64,000 nt of DNA from Corallococcus sp. AS-1-6 (GTDB lineage Bacteria > Myxococcota > Myxococcia > Myxococcales > Myxococcaceae): contig NZ_JAIQDE010000001.1 in the NCBI RefSeq assembly GCF_020037015.1, forward strand, positions 620,001 to 684,000, read 5' to 3'. Each line of letters begins with the position of its first letter. Position 1 is the first letter of the stretch. A program made the position numbers and the translations under genes. The notes beneath the pieces are model-generated. The model was not told where the DNA came from and did no database searches. It saw nothing but the letters and a program-made list of their open reading frames with translations. Shown in pieces: positions 28,016 to 36,111 of the stretch.

Positions 28016-30940
28016 TTGCTCTGCTACCGCTGCGGCAGCCATGTCCCCGATACGAGTGAAACCTGCGCCACGTGTGGCCAGAAGTTCGACGCGGCCGCGC
28101 GTCAGTCGGCGGGGGCGGCGCGCCGCAGGGGCGCGGAGGGCGCACCGTACAAGCCGGGCGACGTCGTCGCGGACCGCTACGCCATCCAGGAGGTCGTAGG
28201 GGCGGGGCCGCTGGGCTTCGTCTTCCGCGCCCAGGACCAGGCCATCGACGTGGAGGTGGCGCTGAAGGTCATCCAGCCCCGGCTGGTGCAGCAGCCGGAG
28301 GAGCGCACGCAGTTCGCGCTGTCCATGCGGGTGGGCAAGAAGCTCAACCACCCCAACCTGGTGCGCGTGTACGAGGAGGGCGTGGACGGGGACCGGCCCT
28401 TCTTCACGATGCAGCTCCTGGAAGGGCTGTCCCTGCGCCGGATGATGGAGCAGCGCGCGGCGAAGGGGCAGTTGTTCTCGTTGAAGGAAGTGGAGCCGCT
28501 GCTTGCGCAGATGGCGGCGGCGCTGGACGGGGCGCACCGCTTCGGGCCGCACTCGGACCTGAAGCCGGAGAACGTCTTCGTCCTGCCGGACATGTTGAAG
28601 GTGTCGGACTACGGGCTGGGGCTCGCGGTGCCGCACCTGCCCTTCGTGCAGGCGCAGAAGGGGCACCGGGCGGCGGCGTACATCGCCCCTGAGTACGTGA
28701 ATGGCGCGGAGCTGGACACGCGCATGGACGTGTACTCGCTGGGCGTGTTGATGGGGGAGCTGGTGACGGGGCTCCTGCCGGAGGACGGAGGAGTCCCCGA
28801 GGTGTCGGTGCGGCATCCGGACCTGCCGCCCGCGTTCGAGTCGCTCTACCGGCGCGCGCTCAACGTGAATCCGCTGGCCCGTCCGAAGTCGGGCGGTGAG
28901 CTGCACGCGGAGTTCGCGGCGCTCTTGCAGCGGCACCCGGCCGCGGCGTCCAGGCAGCGCGCGGTGCCCGCCTCGGGTGCGCTGCCGCCGGCCGCGGTGG
29001 CCGCGCGCGCGGCGAACAAGCCCCTGCCGCCCGTGCCCACGGGCATGCTGCCGGTGGCGAGCGCGCCCACGCCGGCCGCGCCCATTCCGGCGGTGGAGGA
29101 CGAGCCGCCCCCGGACGCGACGCAGCCGCTGGACGCGGCGACGCTGGCGGCCATCCTGGGGTCGAACGCGAAGGCGCTGGACTACATCACGGGGCCGGAA
29201 GCGCGCTCCGTGTCCGACGCGTCGACGCAGCAGGAGATGCGCGCGGTGGCGTCGTCGGGCCGCAAGGGCGCGGAGGCGTCGTCGCAGGACCCTCGGCTGC
29301 TGGGGCAGGCCCCCGACGTGGCGACGCAGCAGGAGGCCCGTGCGGCCTCGCGCGCGGCGGATGAACCGCGCGCGGCTCCCGCCAAGGCCGCCGAGCCGGT
29401 GATGCGCATCTTCGCGAAGGCGGAGGAGCCGTCGTTCCCGGCGGATCCGCGCGGCGCCCGCTCCGCGGAGGGCGCGGCCCGCGCTGGTGATTCCTCCAGC
29501 GACGGACGCGCGGGGGGACGTGGCGAGCCGTCCTCCGGCTCGGGGCGCGGTGATGCGTCGAGCGACGGGCGCTCCGGTCGTGGTGAAGCTTCGTCCGGTG
29601 ATGCGCGCTCCAATGGGCGAGGCGATGCGTCCAGCGATGGGCGCTCCAATGGTCGCGGTGAAGCCGCCCTGGGCAACGGGCGATCCGGTCGCGGCGAGTC
29701 CTCCGCGAGCGACGGGCGCTCCGGTCGCGGCGAGTCCTCCTCGGGCGACGGACGCTCTGGTCGCGGCGAGTCCTCAAGCGATGGGCGCTCCGGTCGTGGC
29801 GACGCGTCTTCCGACAGCCGGTCCAGCAACCGCAACGCGGATGCATCCGCCACGGAGTCACGGTCTGGCCGGGGCTCCGACGACGACGAGCCTTCGGAGT
29901 CCCGTTCCTCCAGCCGCGGTGGCCGCAACTCGCGGGCCTCGGGCGCGGTGGCGTCGGTGAACTCGCGTGGCTCGGAGCCGTCGGGCCCCCGGGCCCCACG
30001 CGCCTCGGCGGCCCAGGGCGCGGTCCGCGCTTCCAGCGAGCACTCCACGGGCGGCCGCTCGCGCAAGGGCGAACCGCCTCCGGAAGTATCCGGTGTCCGC
30101 TCCTCCGCGCGCCGGCTGCCGCCTTCCACCTCCGGCCTGCACACGCTCCCCACGACGCGGGCCACCCAGGCGAAGCCGGCCCGCTCCGGCCCCAGCTCGA
30201 TGGTGTGGATGATCATCCTCGCGGTGGCCGGCGTCGTCTTGGGCGCGGGCGGTGGCTACCTCTACCTGCGCGTGCGCCAGGCCCAGGCCGCGAAGAACAG
30301 CCCCACCTCCGCCACGCCCGGGACCGCCGCTGCGGCGGACGGCATCCTGGCCACGGGCTCCTGTCCGGCCGGCATGCGCCTGGTGAGCGGCGGCAGCTTC
30401 AAGAAGGGCTCGTCTCCGGAGGACCTGCAGGCGTCCGGCTCCACCGACGAGATGCGCATGGACAGCGTCATGGTGGAGTCGTTCTGCGTCGACGAATACG
30501 AGTTCCCCAACCAGGCCGGCAGGAAGCCCCGCGTCTCCGCGACGTGGCTGGACGCGAAGGCCGCCTGTGAAGGGCTCGGCAAGCGGTTGTGCTCCGAGGA
30601 GGAGTGGGAGAAGGCCTGCAAGGGCCCTGGCAACGCGCGCTTCTCCTCCGGCGACGAGCAGGCCCAGACGGCCTGCAACACCGGCACGACGGCCGCGGCC
30701 CGCCCCCTGGCGCCCTCCGGGGCCTTCCCGTCCTGCCGCTCCGGCTACGGCGTGGTGGACCTGTCCGGCAACGTCGCCGAGTGGACCTCCTCCAACTTCC
30801 CCGACTCCGCGGAGATGATCATCAAGGGCGGCGCCTTCGCCACGTCCGGCGACACCGCCCGGTGCTCCGCGCGCCGCCGGGGCGCTCCTTCGCTGAAGGC
30901 CACGGACGTGGGCTTCCGCTGCTGCCAGACCGCGCCGTGA
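28016..30940 (+). CDS. Ser/Thr protein kinase fused to formylglycine-generating-enzyme-like (SUMF1) domain
   Basis: 974 aa from a TTG at 28016 with GGAG 10 nt upstream; an ATG at 27929 is in frame, but its extra residues look non-coding. It opens with a zinc ribbon (CYRCGSH...CATCGQ). The kinase domain follows (about 40-310) with the VALK lysine, catalytic loop HSDLKPEN (Ser instead of the usual Arg) and DYG instead of DFG; the catalytic Asp and Asn remain, so activity is possible. A disordered Ser/Arg/Gly repeat region, one transmembrane helix (MIILAVAGVVLGAGGGYLYL, about 732) and a C-terminal FGE/SUMF1-type domain (MRLVSGGSFKKGS, LCSEEEWEKACKG, DLSGNVAEWT, GFRCC) follow. The last domain should lie outside the cytoplasm. 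The stop overlaps the next GTG by 4 nt. Confidence 0.88.
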   Translation: MLCYRCGSHVPDTSETCATCGQKFDAAARQSAGAARRRGAEGAPYKPGDVVADRYAIQEVVGAGPLGFVFRAQDQAIDVEVALKVIQPRLVQQPEERTQFALSMRVGKKLNHPNLVRVYEEGVDGDRPFFTMQLLEGLSLRRMMEQRAAKGQLFSLKEVEPLLAQMAAALDGAHRFGPHSDLKPENVFVLPDMLKVSDYGLGLAVPHLPFVQAQKGHRAAAYIAPEYVNGAELDTRMDVYSLGVLMGELVTGLLPEDGGVPEVSVRHPDLPPAFESLYRRALNVNPLARPKSGGELHAEFAALLQRHPAAASRQRAVPASGALPPAAVAARAANKPLPPVPTGMLPVASAPTPAAPIPAVEDEPPPDATQPLDAATLAAILGSNAKALDYITGPEARSVSDASTQQEMRAVASSGRKGAEASSQDPRLLGQAPDVATQQEARAASRAADEPRAAPAKAAEPVMRIFAKAEEPSFPADPRGARSAEGAARAGDSSSDGRAGGRGEPSSGSGRGDASSDGRSGRGEASSGDARSNGRGDASSDGRSNGRGEAALGNGRSGRGESSASDGRSGRGESSSGDGRSGRGESSSDGRSGRGDASSDSRSSNRNADASATESRSGRGSDDDEPSESRSSSRGGRNSRASGAVASVNSRGSEPSGPRAPRASAAQGAVRASSEHSTGGRSRKGEPPPEVSGVRSSARRLPPSTSGLHTLPTTRATQAKPARSGPSSMVWMIILAVAGVVLGAGGGYLYLRVRQAQAAKNSPTSATPGTAAAADGILATGSCPAGMRLVSGGSFKKGSSPEDLQASGSTDEMRMDSVMVESFCVDEYEFPNQAGRKPRVSATWLDAKAACEGLGKRLCSEEEWEKACKGPGNARFSSGDEQAQTACNTGTTAAARPLAPSGAFPSCRSGYGVVDLSGNVAEWTSSNFPDSAEMIIKGGAFATSGDTARCSARRRGAPSLKATDVGFRCCQTAP
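29485..29905 (+). repeat. Ser/Gly/Arg-rich degenerate repeat in kinase linker
   Basis: Roughly 30-45-nt in-frame units encode variations on SSSDGRSGRGES (for example DGRSGRGESSSGDGRSGRGE). At least nine units are seen. The tract lies between the kinase domain and the membrane helix and is expected to be disordered and rich in potential phosphorylation sites. Confidence 0.8.
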
Positions 30941-31899
30941 GGACGACGCTCCGGAGGCTCGCGCTCCTCACGCTCCTCCTGCCCGTCGTCGCCCTCGCGC
31001 AGGCCCCCTCGCGCGGCCCCACGCGGCCCCGCGTGGTGGCCGTGAAGTCCTCGAGCCTGGCGCCGTACGCCTCCTTCCTCGCCGGCTTCACGTCCGAGGC
31101 CCGCGCGGACGTCACCGAGCTGACCCTGGAAGAGAGCCCCACGGAGGCCGCGCGCGTCTTCAAGTCGCTGGCCGCGCAGAAGCCCGCGCTGGTGCTCGCC
31201 CTGGGGCCGCTGGCCGCCAACGCCGCGCGCCGCTCGCTGGGCGAGGACGTGCCCGTGCTCTTCGCCATGGTGCCGTACCACGAGAAGTACGGCCTGGAGG
31301 CGCCCCACGTCACCGGCATCGCGCTCACCAGCGACTTCGGGCCGGAGCTGGCCGCGCTCAAGGCCGTGGCCCCTGGCGCCAAGCGCGTGGGCATCCTGCA
31401 TGACCCGCGCTCCTCGGCGGGCGCGGTGGCGCAGGCCCGCTCCGCTGGCGCGGGCCTGGGGCTGACCATCATCCCGCTGGCCGTGGAAGCGCAGGAGCGG
31501 GTGGGCGAGGTGCTGGAGGCCGCGGCGGGGAAGGTGGACGGCCTCTTGATGGTTGCGGACAAGACCGTGGGCAACGCCTCCGTCGTCCAGGCGCTCATCG
31601 CCTTCAGCGCCTCCCGCAAGGTGCCGCTGGTGGCGCTCACGGCCAGCCAGGTGAAGGAGGGCGCGACGCTGGCGCTCGCGCCGGCCCCGCTGGCGCTCGG
31701 TCAGCAGGCGGGGAGGCTGGCGAATCGCATCATCCACGAGAAGGTCGACCCCGGCGCGCTGGCGGTGGCGCGGCCCGAAGGCCTGGACCTCTCGTTCAAC
31801 CTCACCGCCGCGAAGAAGTCAGGTCCGTCCTGTGACGTCGCGCTGGAAGTGCTCCGGTTCGCGGCGCGCCGGGACTTTGCCGTGAAGGTCTACGAGTGA
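30937..31899 (+). CDS. ABC-type substrate-binding protein (PF04392-like), orphan
   Basis: 320 aa from the GTG at 30937, which overlaps the kinase stop. A signal peptide (LRRLALLTLLLPVVALAQA) precedes a two-lobed binding-protein fold with LVLALGPLAANAARR, PVLFAMVPYHE, GIALTSDFGPELAALKAV, KRVGILHDPRSSA and VDGLLMVADKTV. This pattern is that of the TrpX/YtfQ-like 'ABC substrate binding' family (PF04392). No permease or ATPase gene is adjacent, so it may act as a sensor rather than a transporter subunit. The stop overlaps purB by 4 nt. Confidence 0.82.
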   Translation: MRTTLRRLALLTLLLPVVALAQAPSRGPTRPRVVAVKSSSLAPYASFLAGFTSEARADVTELTLEESPTEAARVFKSLAAQKPALVLALGPLAANAARRSLGEDVPVLFAMVPYHEKYGLEAPHVTGIALTSDFGPELAALKAVAPGAKRVGILHDPRSSAGAVAQARSAGAGLGLTIIPLAVEAQERVGEVLEAAAGKVDGLLMVADKTVGNASVVQALIAFSASRKVPLVALTASQVKEGATLALAPAPLALGQQAGRLANRIIHEKVDPGALAVARPEGLDLSFNLTAAKKSGPSCDVALEVLRFAARRDFAVKVYE

Positions 31900-33209
31900 T
31901 TCCACGCTACAGCCGTCCCGAAATGGCCTCCCTCTGGTCCGACGTCGCCCGCTACCGCCGCTGGCGCGACGTGGAGCTCGCCGCCCTGGAGGGCATGGTC
32001 GCGCAAGGCCTCGCCCCCAAGGAGGCGCTGGCGGACTGCCTCGCCCGCGCCGGTGACTTCACCGAGGCGGACGCCGCGCGCATCGAGGAGATTGAGCGCA
32101 CCACCAAGCACGACGTCATCGCCTTCCTCACCTTCGTGGAGGAGCGCGTGGGCCCCAGCGCCCGCTGGCTGCACCTGGGCATGACGTCCTCGGACGTGCT
32201 GGACACGTCGCTGGGCCTCACCCTGCGCGACTCCGTGGACCTGCTGCTCAAGGGCATGGACCGCGTGATGGCCGCGGTGGAGAAGCGCGCCTTCGAGCAC
32301 AAGCACACGCTGCAGATGGGCCGCAGCCACGGCATCCACGCGGAGCCCATCACCTTCGGGCACAAGCTGGCCATCTGGTACGACGAGCTGCGCCGCGGCC
32401 GCACGCGCCTCCAGCACGCGCGCGACACCATCGCCGTGGGCAAGATCTCCGGCGCGGTGGGCACGTTCGCGCACCTGCCGCCGTCGGTGGAGGAGCACGT
32501 CTGCCAGAAGCTGGGCCTGAAGCCCGCGCCCGCCTCCAGCCAGGTGGTGCAGCGCGACCGGCACGCGGAGTTCTTCACCGCCATCGCCCTGGTGGGCGCG
32601 AGCCTGGAGAAGTTCGCCGTGGAGATCCGCCACCTCCAGCGCACGGAGGTGCGCGAGGCGGAGGAGCCCTTCACGCCGGGACAGAAGGGCAGCAGCGCCA
32701 TGCCGCACAAGCGCAACCCCATCCTGTCGGAGAACCTCACGGGCCTGGCGCGCCTGTTGCGCGGCTACGCGGTGAGCGCCATGGAGGACGTGGCGCTGTG
32801 GCACGAGCGGGACATCTCGCACTCGTCGGTGGAGCGCGTGATTGGTCCGGACGCCACCATCCTCCTGGACTTCATGCTCCACCGCTTCGCGGGCCTGGTG
32901 GAGAACATGCGCGTCTACCCGGAGCAGATGAAGAAGAACCTGGACCTGCTGGGCGGCGTGGTGAACTCGCAGCGCCTCCTGCTGGAGCTCGCGCGCAAGG
33001 GCATGGACCGGCAGGCCGCGTACGTCGTCGTCCAGCGCAACGCGATGAAGATGTTCGAGGAGGGCGTGGACTTCCGGCAGGCCCTGCTCAACGACGCGGA
33101 CCTGCTCAAGATGATGACGCCCGAGGAGGTCTCCGACTGCTTCTCCCCGGGCTACCACACGCGCCAGATGGACGCGGTGTTCCAGCGCGTCTTCGGCCGC
33201 GCGAGCTGA
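31896..33209 (+). CDS. purB: Adenylosuccinate lyase
   Basis: 437 aa. It cleaves SAICAR and adenylosuccinate in purine synthesis. The GTG start overlaps the previous gene by 4 nt. Signature elements are present: MIPRYSRPEMASLW at the N-terminus, the KHDVIAF segment, HLGMTSSDVLDTS, GRSHGIHAEP and the flexible signature loop GQKGSSAMPHKRNP with its catalytic Ser. The length matches the bacterial clade with about 430 residues. It converges on purC, which lies 24 nt away on the other strand. Confidence 0.96.
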   Translation: MIPRYSRPEMASLWSDVARYRRWRDVELAALEGMVAQGLAPKEALADCLARAGDFTEADAARIEEIERTTKHDVIAFLTFVEERVGPSARWLHLGMTSSDVLDTSLGLTLRDSVDLLLKGMDRVMAAVEKRAFEHKHTLQMGRSHGIHAEPITFGHKLAIWYDELRRGRTRLQHARDTIAVGKISGAVGTFAHLPPSVEEHVCQKLGLKPAPASSQVVQRDRHAEFFTAIALVGASLEKFAVEIRHLQRTEVREAEEPFTPGQKGSSAMPHKRNPILSENLTGLARLLRGYAVSAMEDVALWHERDISHSSVERVIGPDATILLDFMLHRFAGLVENMRVYPEQMKKNLDLLGGVVNSQRLLLELARKGMDRQAAYVVVQRNAMKMFEEGVDFRQALLNDADLLKMMTPEEVSDCFSPGYHTRQMDAVFQRVFGRAS

Positions 33210-33233
33210 GAAGCGCGGCCTCGGGCGGGGGGC

Positions 33234-34190
33234 CTAGAGGTAGCCCTTCGCCCGCAGGTGCCCTTCGATGCGCGAGTGCACGTCCCCGGGCGTCAGCGCC
33301 AGGGACGTGCCGGTGATGCGCTCGTAGGCGGCCACGTACTTGGTGGCCAGGTCCACGCGCACGTCGTCCGGGATGGCGGGCAGCGCGCCGTGGCCGGAGA
33401 AGTTCCGCTCGCGGATGAGCCACTGGCGGATGTTCTCCTTGTCCAACATCTTCTGGTCCTCGCCCCGGGCGAAGCGCGCCTCGTACTCGTCCGCCACCCA
33501 GTAGCGGCTGGAGTCCGGGGTGTGCATCTCGTCGATGACGTAGAGCTCGTCACCGACCTTGCCGAACTCGTACTTCGTATCCACCAGGATGAGGCCGCGC
33601 GTGCGCGCCCACTTCTGGCCCTCCAGGAACAGGCCCCGGGCCGCCTCCGTGATGCGGGCCCAGTCGCGCGGCGTGGCCAGCCCGCGCGAGAGGATCTCCG
33701 CCTCGGAGATGGGCTCGTCGTGCTGGCCGTACTCGGCCTTGGTGGACGGCGTGAGGATGGGCGTTTCGAACGCGCTGTCCTTGCGCAGCCCTTCCGCGAA
33801 GGGCACGCCGTAGGCGGTGTGCGTGCCCTTCTCGTAGTCGCGCCACAGGCTGCCCGTGAGGTAGCCACGCACCACCACCTCCACGGAGAAGGGCTGGCAG
33901 GCGCGCGCCACGGTGACGTTCGGGTCCGGCACGTCCAGCACGTGGTTGGGGACGATGTGCTTCGTGCGGTCGAACCAGAAGGCCGCCAGGCGGTTCAGCA
34001 CCTCGCCCTTGAAGGGGATGGTGGTGAGCACGTGGTCGAACGCGGAGAGGCGGTCGCTCGTCACGAGGATGAGCGTGTCGCCCTTGCGGTACGTGTCGCG
34101 AACCTTGCCCTTGTAGGGCGTGCCGAGCGACGGCAGGTCCGTCTGGCGAAGCGTGTGGGTGAGTTGCGCGTGGAGGGCGGAGGTGTTCAC
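33234..34190 (-). CDS. purC: Phosphoribosylaminoimidazole-succinocarboxamide synthase (SAICAR synthetase)
   Basis: 318 aa, the longer bacterial/yeast-like form. It ligates aspartate to CAIR with ATP, the step before PurB. Seen are GKVRDTYRKGDTLILVTSDRLSAFD near the N-terminus, PNHVLDVPDPNVTVARACQ, VVRGYLTGSLWRDYEKG, ILTPSTKAEYGQHDEPIS, and the VDTKYEFG and IDEMHTPDSSRYW segments. It is arranged tail-to-tail with purB, so consecutive enzymes of one pathway are convergent and not in an operon. Confidence 0.96.
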   Translation of the reverse strand: MNTSALHAQLTHTLRQTDLPSLGTPYKGKVRDTYRKGDTLILVTSDRLSAFDHVLTTIPFKGEVLNRLAAFWFDRTKHIVPNHVLDVPDPNVTVARACQPFSVEVVVRGYLTGSLWRDYEKGTHTAYGVPFAEGLRKDSAFETPILTPSTKAEYGQHDEPISEAEILSRGLATPRDWARITEAARGLFLEGQKWARTRGLILVDTKYEFGKVGDELYVIDEMHTPDSSRYWVADEYEARFARGEDQKMLDKENIRQWLIRERNFSGHGALPAIPDDVRVDLATKYVAAYERITGTSLALTPGDVHSRIEGHLRAKGYL

Positions 34191-34268
34191 GTCGGAGGCG
34201 CCTCGCGGCCCCGGCCACTGACCGCCGGGAAGGGGCGGGAGCGGGGCCAGCTCATGAGGCGCGCGACT

Positions 34269-34859
34269 CTACTGGAGGCCCGCCGCCATGGAAGCAGGAC
34301 CGTAGGCCGTTGCCAGATAGAGGAACGCCGGGTTGATCCGCAGGATGCCGTCCACGTAGGCGACCGCATACGGCGCGCCCGCCGCCCGGTCCACCCGCAC
34401 CGCGCCCTCCGGATGGACGCCCCAGAGCGCCAGCAGCGTGCGCGCCACCAGCTCCGCGGCCTCGCGCTCCGACAGGCCCTGCAGGCTCTCCCGCCGGTCT
34501 TCCGGCCAACGGTCGCCCGTCCGCGCGTCGAAGACGAACTGGAGGCCGCTGCCCGCGTCCGGCGGCTGGAGCAGGTCCGCGCGGGGCTCGAAGCCCGGCG
34601 CCGCGACGAACTCGGTGCCCTGGATGATGGGGAAGAGCGCCACGCCCTGCGCGGACTGCCCGGCCTGGACCTCCGACTGGCGCGCGATGTCCCGGAAGAG
34701 CTCCAGGCGGACGGCCGGGGACTCGAACTCCACCACCTCCGGCGAGCTGCTCAGCGCCTGCCGCGCCGTGAGCGAGGAGCGCACGGGGGCACCCGTGCCG
34801 TCGCACGCGGTGGTGAGCAGGGACAGCGACAGGAGCAGGCCAGGGACCCAGCGACGCAT
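34269..34859 (-). CDS. Hypothetical lipoprotein
   Basis: 196 aa from the ATG at 34859, chosen because it starts a lipoprotein signal (MRRWVPGLLLSLSLLTTAC). The mature part has helical and mixed segments (SEREAAELVARTLLALWGVHPEGAVRV, PYAVAYVDGILRINPAFLYL) with no recognised domain. It is divergent from the methyltransferase gene and 78 nt upstream of purC on the same strand, so purC could be read from its promoter. Confidence 0.7.
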   Translation of the reverse strand: MRRWVPGLLLSLSLLTTACDGTGAPVRSSLTARQALSSSPEVVEFESPAVRLELFRDIARQSEVQAGQSAQGVALFPIIQGTEFVAAPGFEPRADLLQPPDAGSGLQFVFDARTGDRWPEDRRESLQGLSEREAAELVARTLLALWGVHPEGAVRVDRAAGAPYAVAYVDGILRINPAFLYLATAYGPASMAAGLQ

Positions 34860-34910
34860 CAACGGGAATATACCGATCACGCCGACGCACCACCAGCTAA
34901 ACTCCGGTGC

Positions 34911-35651
34911 ATGCGTCCAGGTGCGGAGCTGACTGTCGTCCTTCATCAGACCCGTTCACCCGACAACCTCGGTGCGGTCTGCCGGGTCATGGCGAACTTC
35001 GGTTTCGAACGTCTCATCCTCTCGGAACCCGTCGTCCAGGACTTCAGCCTGGCGGAGAAGATGGCCGTGAAGGGTGGCCACATCCTTTCGGGCATGCGCG
35101 TCACACCCACCCTCCAGGAGGCCCTGGAGGACTGCGTGTACGTGGTGGGCACCACGTCGCGCACCCAGGTGGAGAAGCGCACCGCGCTGACGCCCGAGGA
35201 CGCGGCGCGGCGGCTGGCGGAGGAGAGCACGCGGGGGCGGGTGGCGCTGCTGTTCGGCGGCGAGCAGCGCGGGCTGTCCGACGAGGACCTCACCCACTGC
35301 CAGGACCTGCTCGTCATCCCCACGTCGGACGTGCAGCCGTCCATGAACCTGGCGCAGTCCTCCGCGGTGCTGCTGTACCTCTGCCACCGGCAGGGGCTCA
35401 CGTCCGCGCCCGCGCTGCCCCCGGAGGAGGAGGCCGGCGCGCGGCTGGGGACGCTCAACGCGCTGAGCGGGCGCATGCGCGCGGCGATGCTGGCGGCGGA
35501 CTTCCTCAACCCGCAGGCGCCGGAGCATGTGCTGCACGAGCTGGAGCGGACGTTGATGCGTGCGAGGCTGACCCAGCGCGAGGCGGAGCTGTGGCTCAAC
35601 GCCTTCAAGCACCTGGGCCGCGCGGTGGCGCCGGGGACCTCCCGCGGTTGA
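34911..35651 (+). CDS. SpoU-superfamily RNA 2'-O-methyltransferase (TrmJ/LasT-like)
   Basis: 246 aa from the ATG at 34911. The SPOUT knot motifs are clear: LHQTRSPDNLGAVCRVMANFGF (motif 1), VALLFGGEQRGLSDEDL (motif 2) and IPTSDVQPSMNLAQSSAVLLY (motif 3). The LxxTRSPxNxGAxxR form and motif 3 point to the TrmJ branch, which methylates position 32 of tRNA, but close relatives act on other RNAs. The C-terminal ~70 residues are a helical extension like that of TrmJ. RBS is weak; the start fits the family. Confidence 0.88.
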   Translation: MRPGAELTVVLHQTRSPDNLGAVCRVMANFGFERLILSEPVVQDFSLAEKMAVKGGHILSGMRVTPTLQEALEDCVYVVGTTSRTQVEKRTALTPEDAARRLAEESTRGRVALLFGGEQRGLSDEDLTHCQDLLVIPTSDVQPSMNLAQSSAVLLYLCHRQGLTSAPALPPEEEAGARLGTLNALSGRMRAAMLAADFLNPQAPEHVLHELERTLMRARLTQREAELWLNAFKHLGRAVAPGTSRG

Positions 35652-35688
35652 GGCGGGGGGCCGGCGCCACGCGAACAGCCGGGGCGAC

Positions 35689-35961
35689 TTAAGCCGCCGC
35701 TTCCTTCTTGTAGGTCTCGGCGAAGTGCTTCTCGCACAGACCGGCCTTGGGGCCGACCTTGGCGCGGCACTCCGGCTTGGAGCACACGCGGTAGCGCGAG
35801 TGGGGCAGGTCGCCCTGGCGCCACTTCTTGAAGTGGAAGAAGCAGTAGTTCTTGGCGCGGTAGGGGCGCTTGCAGCCCTCCACGGTGCACGCCTTCTTGC
35901 CGCCGCCCTTGGCGGTGCGCGGCCAATGGGTGGGCTTCGTCGTCTGGGTGGCCTCGGCCAT
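35689..35961 (-). CDS. Small protein with two tandem CCCH zinc-finger motifs
   Basis: 90 aa from the ATG at 35961, preceded by AGGAG; the frame extends upstream without support. Two copies of one motif are visible: CTVEGCKRPYRAKNYCFFH and CSKPECRAKVGPKAGLCEKH, each C-X4-C-X9/10-C-X2-H. Many lysines and arginines surround them, which suggests nucleic-acid or ribosome binding (inference). It resembles short myxobacterial proteins I recall as annotated 'vegetative protein'. It follows the HtrA gene on the same strand at 150 nt. High Lys content fits an abundant basic protein. Confidence 0.8.
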   Translation of the reverse strand: MAEATQTTKPTHWPRTAKGGGKKACTVEGCKRPYRAKNYCFFHFKKWRQGDLPHSRYRVCSKPECRAKVGPKAGLCEKHFAETYKKEAAA

Positions 35962-36111
35962 GGTACGGACTCTCCTGCGAAACGATGCTTGAAGACCCGT
36001 GACGCCACCTGTGGGTGGATCCGCCACGATGTGAAGGCGGACGGTGTATCGCCGGGTTTCGCGGAACGCAAGGAGCCTGGAGGCCCGCCAGGGCCCTGGA
36101 GGCCCCAGCCG

